Source: CAVVYA01 sp963752345
GTDB lineage: Bacteria; Pseudomonadota; Alphaproteobacteria; SMXQ01
Length of the DNA stretch: 64,000 nt
Reading direction: 5' to 3'
NCBI GenBank assembly: GCA_963752345.1
Contig: CAVVYA010000002.1
Location: 496,001 to 560,000, forward strand
Part shown: piece by piece, positions 59,614 to 64,000 of the stretch
Layout of the letters: every line of letters starts with the position of its first letter
How positions within the stretch are numbered: the first letter of the stretch is position 1
The notes under the pieces: model-generated
What the model saw: the letters and a program-made list of their open reading frames with translations, nothing else
The model's database searches: none
What the model was told of the DNA's origin: nothing
Program-made: the position numbers and the translations under genes

Positions 59614-60174
59614 TCAGTCGCGGGGCTCGTTGAGCTGTCGCTCACGCCGGGCGGTGTAGAGCTCGGTCATGGTCTGACGGATCAGGGCCTCGAAATTGGG
59701 GTTGCTCAGGCTGTTGCCGCCTGGAGCGCGGCTGTAGACCTCGCTGAGATATTCGTCGTTGCGGCAAAACACCGCCTGCAGCCGCAAGCCCGTGTTGGCG
59801 ACGGCGGCGGGCTGGCTCGGATTGCGGCAGAGCGCGCCGGCCTGCAGGTTGTTCGGGCCGTTGTAGACGATGACGGTCTTGTATTCGCGGTGGTGATTCT
59901 GCGGCGAGGCCGTGAAGCGGGTGGGGATGCTCACGTTGCGCTGCAGGGCGGCGAGAGTCTGCTGCTGCAACGTGGCAGCGTCTGCGCCCGGCACGCTGCC
60001 GAGAATGACGACCCACATATCGCGGCCGCGCGCGGCCGCGCCGTAGTCCGATTCCCGGTAGTTGGCCGACACCTGTCCGACGGCGGACGCATTGTCCATC
60101 AAGGGCGATCCGCCGAGGCCGTCGCAGCCCGACAGCGCCACAGCCGCCGCGGCGACCCAACCCGATATCCGCAT
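59614..60174 (-). CDS. Lipoprotein of unknown function, paralogue 3 of 3
   Basis: 186 residues from ATG 60174. Signal RISGWVAAAAVALSGC with lipobox LSGC. Shared features are NYRESDY, GRDMWVVILGS, REYKTVIVYNGP, ALCRNPS, AVFCRNDEYLSEVY and FEALIRQTMTELYTARR. It begins 20 bp after the parE stop, so it may be read through from parE. No named family is recognised. Confidence 0.8.
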   Translation of the reverse strand: MRISGWVAAAAVALSGCDGLGGSPLMDNASAVGQVSANYRESDYGAAARGRDMWVVILGSVPGADAATLQQQTLAALQRNVSIPTRFTASPQNHHREYKTVIVYNGPNNLQAGALCRNPSQPAAVANTGLRLQAVFCRNDEYLSEVYSRAPGGNSLSNPNFEALIRQTMTELYTARRERQLNEPRD

Positions 60175-60194
60175 CAAATTGCCCCCTGGCGGGA

Positions 60195-62156
60195 TTAGAG
60201 ATCCAGCTCCTGCACGGTCTGCGCGTGCTCCTGAATGAAAGCCAGGCGAAGCTCGGGCTTGCGGCCCATCAGGCTCTCCACCCGTTGCTCGGTGTGCTGG
60301 CGCGCGCTGTCGGGAATGGTGACGCGCAGCAGGGTGCGCTTCGCGGGATCCATCGTCGTCTCGCGCAACTGCGCCGGCGGCATTTCGCCGAGGCCCTTGA
60401 AGCGGCTGATCTCGACCTTGGCGCGCCCGGTGAAGACGGTCTTCATCAGTTCGTCCTTGTGGGCGTCGTCGCGCGCATAGAGCGTCTGCGGACCCTGGGC
60501 GATGCGGTAGAGCGGCGGCTGCGCCAGATAGAGCCGGCCGCCCTCGATCAGCCCGCGCATCTCGCGATAGAAGAACGTGATCAGCAGCGAGGCGATATGG
60601 GCGCCGTCCACGTCGGCGTCGGTCATGATGATGACGCGCTCGTAGCGCAGCTTGGCGACGTCGCATCGCTCGCCCGAGCCGCAGCCGAGCGCCAGGATGA
60701 GATCGGCGATCTCCTGGTTGCCCTGCAGCTTGTCGATCGAGGCGGAGGCGACGTTGAGGATCTTGCCGCGCAGCGGCAGGATCGCCTGGGTGTCGCGGTT
60801 GCGCGCCGACTTGGCGGAACCGCCGGCGGAATCGCCTTCGACCAGGAAGATCTCGGTGCCGTCGGAGGCGCTGCGCGCGCAGTCGGCGAGCTTGCCCGGC
60901 AGACGCAGCTTGCGCGTCGCGGTCTTGCGGTTGAACTCCTTCGCCTTCTTCTCGCGCAACCGTTCCTCGGCGCGCGCGATGATGGCTTCGAGCAGTTGGT
61001 TCGCCGTGGTCGGATCGCCCGACAGCCAATGGTCGAAGTGGTCCTTGATGGTGGTCTCGACCATCTTGGTGGCCTCGACGCTGGCGAGCTTTTCCTTGGT
61101 CTGGCCCTGGAACTGCGGGTCGCGCATGAACAGCGAGAGCATGACGCAGGCGCCGTCCATCACGTCGTCGGCGGTGATCTGCGCGGTGCGCCGGTTGCCG
61201 GTGAGATCGCCGTAGGCCTTGAGCGCGCGCGACAGGCCATTGCGCACGCCGGCCTCGTGGGTGCCGCCCTGCAGCGTCGGGATCGTGTTGCAGTAGGACG
61301 ACACCACCCCTTCGCCCTCGGCGACCCAATTGACCGCCCATTCGACCTTGGCGCCGGTATCGCCATTGAGGCTGACCGTGCCGGCGAACGGGGCCGGAAT
61401 CAGCGTCTCGCGGCCTTCGAGGTTGCTGGCCAGAAAGTCGGCGAGGCCGCCGGGGAAATGCAGCGTGTCTTCCTCGGGCACCGTGGTGCCGTGCAGCAGC
61501 GACTTGTCGACCTTCCAGCGCACCTCGACGCCGCGGAACAGGTAGGCCTTCGAGCGCGCCATGCGGTAGAGCCGCGCCGGGCTGAAGTGGACGTCCTTGC
61601 CGAAGATCTGCGGATCGGGATGGAAAGTGATCGTGGTGCCGCGCCGGTTGGGCGTCGGGCCGGCATCCTTGAGCGGACCCTGTGGCACGCCGCGAACGTA
61701 ACTCTGCGTCCACAGCTTGCGGTCGCGCGCCACTTCCACAGTAAAGCTATCGGACAGCGCATTGACCACCGACGAGCCGACGCCGTGCAACCCGCCGGAT
61801 GTATCGTAGACCTTGCCGCCGAACTTGCCGCCCGAATGAAGCGTGGTGAGGATGACCTCGAGCGCCGACTTCTTCTTGAACTTGGGATGCGGGTCCACCG
61901 GGATGCCGCGGCCGTTGTCGCGGATGGTCAGCACATCGCCCTTGTCCAGCTCGACCTCGATACGGTCGGCGTGGCCCGCCACCGCCTCGTCCATGGAGTT
62001 GTCGAGTATCTCCGCCGCCAAATGGTGCAGGGCATTGACGTCGGTGCCGCCGATATACATGCCGGGCCGCCGGCGCACCGGCTCGAGCCCCTCGAGGACT
62101 TCGATGTCCTTGGCGGAGTAGCTGGACTCTTTGGACTTACTGAACAGATCGGCCAT
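60195..62156 (-). CDS. parE: DNA topoisomerase IV subunit B
   Basis: 653 residues from ATG 62156, intact. ATPase half: EGLEPVRRRPGMYIGGTD, the Mg/ATP motif EILDNSMDEAVAG, RDNGRGIPVDPHPK, GGLHGVGSSVVNAL. Toprim half: IFLVEGDSAGGSAKSARNR, GKILNVASAS and IMTDADVDGAHI. ParE rather than GyrB is favoured by DVNALHHLAAEILDNS and DPHPKFKKKSALEVIL. With ParC (not in the window) it unlinks daughter chromosomes. Confidence 0.95.
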   Translation of the reverse strand: MADLFSKSKESSYSAKDIEVLEGLEPVRRRPGMYIGGTDVNALHHLAAEILDNSMDEAVAGHADRIEVELDKGDVLTIRDNGRGIPVDPHPKFKKKSALEVILTTLHSGGKFGGKVYDTSGGLHGVGSSVVNALSDSFTVEVARDRKLWTQSYVRGVPQGPLKDAGPTPNRRGTTITFHPDPQIFGKDVHFSPARLYRMARSKAYLFRGVEVRWKVDKSLLHGTTVPEEDTLHFPGGLADFLASNLEGRETLIPAPFAGTVSLNGDTGAKVEWAVNWVAEGEGVVSSYCNTIPTLQGGTHEAGVRNGLSRALKAYGDLTGNRRTAQITADDVMDGACVMLSLFMRDPQFQGQTKEKLASVEATKMVETTIKDHFDHWLSGDPTTANQLLEAIIARAEERLREKKAKEFNRKTATRKLRLPGKLADCARSASDGTEIFLVEGDSAGGSAKSARNRDTQAILPLRGKILNVASASIDKLQGNQEIADLILALGCGSGERCDVAKLRYERVIIMTDADVDGAHIASLLITFFYREMRGLIEGGRLYLAQPPLYRIAQGPQTLYARDDAHKDELMKTVFTGRAKVEISRFKGLGEMPPAQLRETTMDPAKRTLLRVTIPDSARQHTEQRVESLMGRKPELRLAFIQEHAQTVQELDL

Positions 62157-62389
62157 GCGCACCTGAGGCGACGAAAAGGAAAGCTGGGCCCCGACTCATC
62201 GGTGGCTTCCAGGCAAGCCTGGGGGGCTTTACGGGTGCTTATATAAGGTCGGGTGCCGTCGCGGCGCAAGAAGATGCGGTGGAACTCGGGCCGTCACCCC
62301 CAAGATATGGTGGATTTTAGACATCGGGTCCGTTGTTTTTACGCGCCGCCGGGCCAAACGACCGCGCAAGTCACCGTGCCCGCCTCGCG

Positions 62390-63034
62390 TTACGCAGCCT
62401 TGTCGAGGGCGGCCCGCACCTCCTTCTCGCAGGCGAACGCTTTCTGGAAGCTCGGGCGGCCCGCCATGCGCTCGAAATGCGCCATGCAGTTCTTGAATGC
62501 CGACTGATCGAGCTCGAACTGCAGGCCACGGCGGAAGCACCAGAAGAAATGCGCATCGGCGGCCGTGAAATGGTCGAAGAAGAACTCGCGGCCGGCGAGC
62601 ATGTCGTCGGCGACGCGGAGATTCTCGAAAAGCTGTTCCTTCGCGCGCTCGCGCACACCGGGTTCGGCGGCGGGCATGTCGCAGAACTTCGCGGGCCCGT
62701 TGATCCGGCTCAAATGCGGGTGAATGCCCGACGCGCACCACGCGAGCACGGAGATCGCCTTCAGCTCTTGCCATGGATCGCTGGGCAGCAGCTTCGCGCG
62801 CGGGAAATTGCGGGCGATCCAGACCTGGATCGCGACGTTCTCGGTGAGCGGCCGCCCGTCGACCACGAGCACCGGCACCTTGTGCTTGGGATTGAGCGCC
62901 AGGTATTCGGGCGACATCTGCTGCCGCTTGCGCATATTGACCGGGCGCACCGTGAAATCGGCGCCCGCCTCGGTCAGCGTCACGTACGGCACGAGCGAGC
63001 AGGTGAGGGGCGCATAATAAAGAGCGATGTCCAT
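62390..63034 (-). CDS. Glutathione S-transferase family protein
   Basis: 214 residues. The N-terminal thioredoxin-like domain has YYAPLTCSLVPYVTLTEAG, where the Cys/Ser after the first strand is the usual thiolate-stabilising position, and the cis-Pro motif NPKHKVPVLVVDGRPLTEN for glutathione. The helical C-terminal domain continues with FFFDHFTAADAHFFW. It resembles the GST group with broad conjugating or thiol roles. A 233-bp gap to parE holds no gene. Confidence 0.88.
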   Translation of the reverse strand: MDIALYYAPLTCSLVPYVTLTEAGADFTVRPVNMRKRQQMSPEYLALNPKHKVPVLVVDGRPLTENVAIQVWIARNFPRAKLLPSDPWQELKAISVLAWCASGIHPHLSRINGPAKFCDMPAAEPGVRERAKEQLFENLRVADDMLAGREFFFDHFTAADAHFFWCFRRGLQFELDQSAFKNCMAHFERMAGRPSFQKAFACEKEVRAALDKAA

Positions 63035-63131
63035 AGGAGGCCTCCACGCTTTCTTGTGACCAGCGCTATCTCCAAATCATCCATGCAGCGCACGTACAAA
63101 GCAAGAGGCGAGGCATCCTGTGCCGAAACAA

Positions 63132-63157
63132 AAAGGGCCGCCCGAAGGCGGCCCTTT
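63132..63157 (-). terminator. Rho-independent terminator of glnA
   Basis: Eleven-bp stem AAAGGGCCGCC (63132-63142) and GGCGGCCCTTT (63147-63157) with a CGAA loop. On the minus strand it is followed by TTTTTGTTT. It lies 26 bp after the glnA stop. Confidence 0.93.
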
Positions 63158-63182
63158 CTCACTCACTCCCCCCAAAGGCACG

Positions 63183-64000
63183 TCAGCCGGAGTAGTACAT
63201 CGCATATTCGACCGGATGCGGCGTGTGCTCGAAGTTGTAGACCTCTTCCCACTTGAGCTCGATGTAGGCGTCGATCTGGTCGTCGGTGAACACGTCGCCC
63301 TTCTTGAGGAACTCGCGGTCGGCGTCGAGGCTCTGCAGGGCTTCGCGCAAGCTGCCGCAGACCGTCGGCACGTTCTTGAGCTCTTCGGGCGGCAGGTCGT
63401 AGAGGTTCTTGTCCATCGGGTCGCCCGGATGGATCTTGTTCTGGATGCCGTCGAGGCCGGCCATCAGCATGGACGCGAAGGCGAGGTAGGGATTGGCCAG
63501 CGGATCGGGGAAGCGCACTTCGACGCGCTTGGCCTTGGGGCCCGAGCCGAGCGGGATGCGGCAGGAGGCCGAGCGGTTGCGCGCCGAGTAGGCGAGCAGC
63601 ACGGGGGCCTCGAAGCCGGGGATCAGCCGCTTGTAGCTGTTGGTCGTCGGGTTGGTGAAGGCGTTGAGCGCCTTGGCGTGCTTGATGATGCCGCCGATGT
63701 AGTAGAGCGCCGTCTCCGACAGGTCGGCGTAGCCCGAGCCCGCGAACAGCGGCTTGCCGGCCTTCCAGATCGACTGGTGGCAATGCATGCCCGAGCCGTT
63801 GTCGCCCTTGATCGGCTTCGGCATGAAGGTCGCCGTCTTGCCGTAGGAGTGGGCGACGTTGTGCACCACATACTTGTAGATCTGCATGTGGTCGGCGGCC
63901 TTGAGCAGCGTCTGGAACTTGGCGCCGAGCTCGTTCTGGCCGACGGCGACTTCGTGGTGGTGCTTCTCGATGTCGATGCCCATCTCGCCCATCACCGTCA
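63183..64000 (-). CDS. glnA: Glutamine synthetase type I, C-terminal part (truncated by window edge)
   Basis: The last 270 or so residues of GlnA, which makes glutamine from glutamate, ammonia and ATP. Catalytic-core motifs are present: HHHEVAVGQNELGAKF, FMPKPIKGDNGSGMHCHQS and the substrate Arg region NRSASCRIPLGSGPKAKRVE. The adenylylation Tyr lies in DKNLYDLPPEE, so regulation by GlnE/PII is expected. The 5' part lies beyond the right edge. Confidence 0.96.
   Translation of the reverse strand, partial: TVMGEMGIDIEKHHHEVAVGQNELGAKFQTLLKAADHMQIYKYVVHNVAHSYGKTATFMPKPIKGDNGSGMHCHQSIWKAGKPLFAGSGYADLSETALYYIGGIIKHAKALNAFTNPTTNSYKRLIPGFEAPVLLAYSARNRSASCRIPLGSGPKAKRVEVRFPDPLANPYLAFASMLMAGLDGIQNKIHPGDPMDKNLYDLPPEELKNVPTVCGSLREALQSLDADREFLKKGDVFTDDQIDAYIELKWEEVYNFEHTPHPVEYAMYYSG

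Noticed and set aside
60225..62246. A 673-codon open frame antisense to parE
   Set aside because: Same reason: parE is intact and conserved along the full length, and the antisense product resembles nothing and has shadow-type composition.

Overview
The window looks like a chromosomal segment of a GC-rich alphaproteobacterium. The evidence is the usg-like gene upstream of a CIRCE-controlled groESL, the iscR-sufBCDSUTA order, a ferritin-VIT1 fusion of the MbfA type, Zur-like operators, and several TctABC/MmgE-PrpD/TauD genes. I see no phage, IS element, CRISPR array, tRNA or rRNA. A Rhodospirillales/Reyranella/Rhizobiales-like origin is plausible but cannot be fixed from the sequence.

Layout. 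1-4.6 kb: two divergent, paralogous pairs of molybdenum-hydroxylase genes ([2Fe-2S] subunit plus Tat-exported molybdopterin subunit). 4.9-9.2 kb: RND efflux adaptor and pump. 9.2-11.3 kb: damaged zinc-uptake region (znuA, a NicO-like fragment, Zur-like boxes) and usg. 11.4-13.6 kb: groES-groEL with CIRCE and terminator. 13.8-15.8 kb: ABC-F ATPase. 15.8-21 kb: phosphorelay cluster of two tandem-duplicated sensor kinases, a CheY-like regulator and an Hpt protein. 21.5-36 kb: housekeeping and envelope genes (typA, RidA, CYTH-CHAD, glycosyltransferase, LpxH-like phosphoesterase, lipid kinase, L-2-hydroxyglutarate oxidase-like protein, photolyase, rRNA methyltransferase, MbfA, dusA). 36.5-37.5 kb: a small exported protein and a higBA toxin-antitoxin pair. 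37.6-44.4 kb: complete SUF iron-sulfur operon headed by an IscR-type regulator. 45-56.4 kb: accessory catabolic region (dienelactone hydrolase, quinone oxidoreductase-like, fumarylacetoacetase-like, VOC dioxygenase, MmgE/PrpD, TctCBA transporter, two TauD dioxygenases). 56.4-64 kb: RhlE-like helicase, three paralogous lipoproteins of unknown function, parE, a GST and the 3' part of glnA.

The reading frame is broken by single-base indels at roughly 40 places, many inside essential genes (typA, sufB, sufC, sufU, dusA). Most are one extra G or C; at least two (18,625 and 43,511) are a missing G. The protein continues perfectly in the next frame each time, so these look like sequencing or assembly errors and not true pseudogenes. 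For such genes I give the full extent of the reconstructed gene and the approximate shift points.

The most interesting unexplained items are the tandem trio of unknown lipoproteins, the duplicated kinase phosphorelay, the catabolic island with an unusual VOC dioxygenase, and a perfect palindrome lying on the -10 box of the RND operon.
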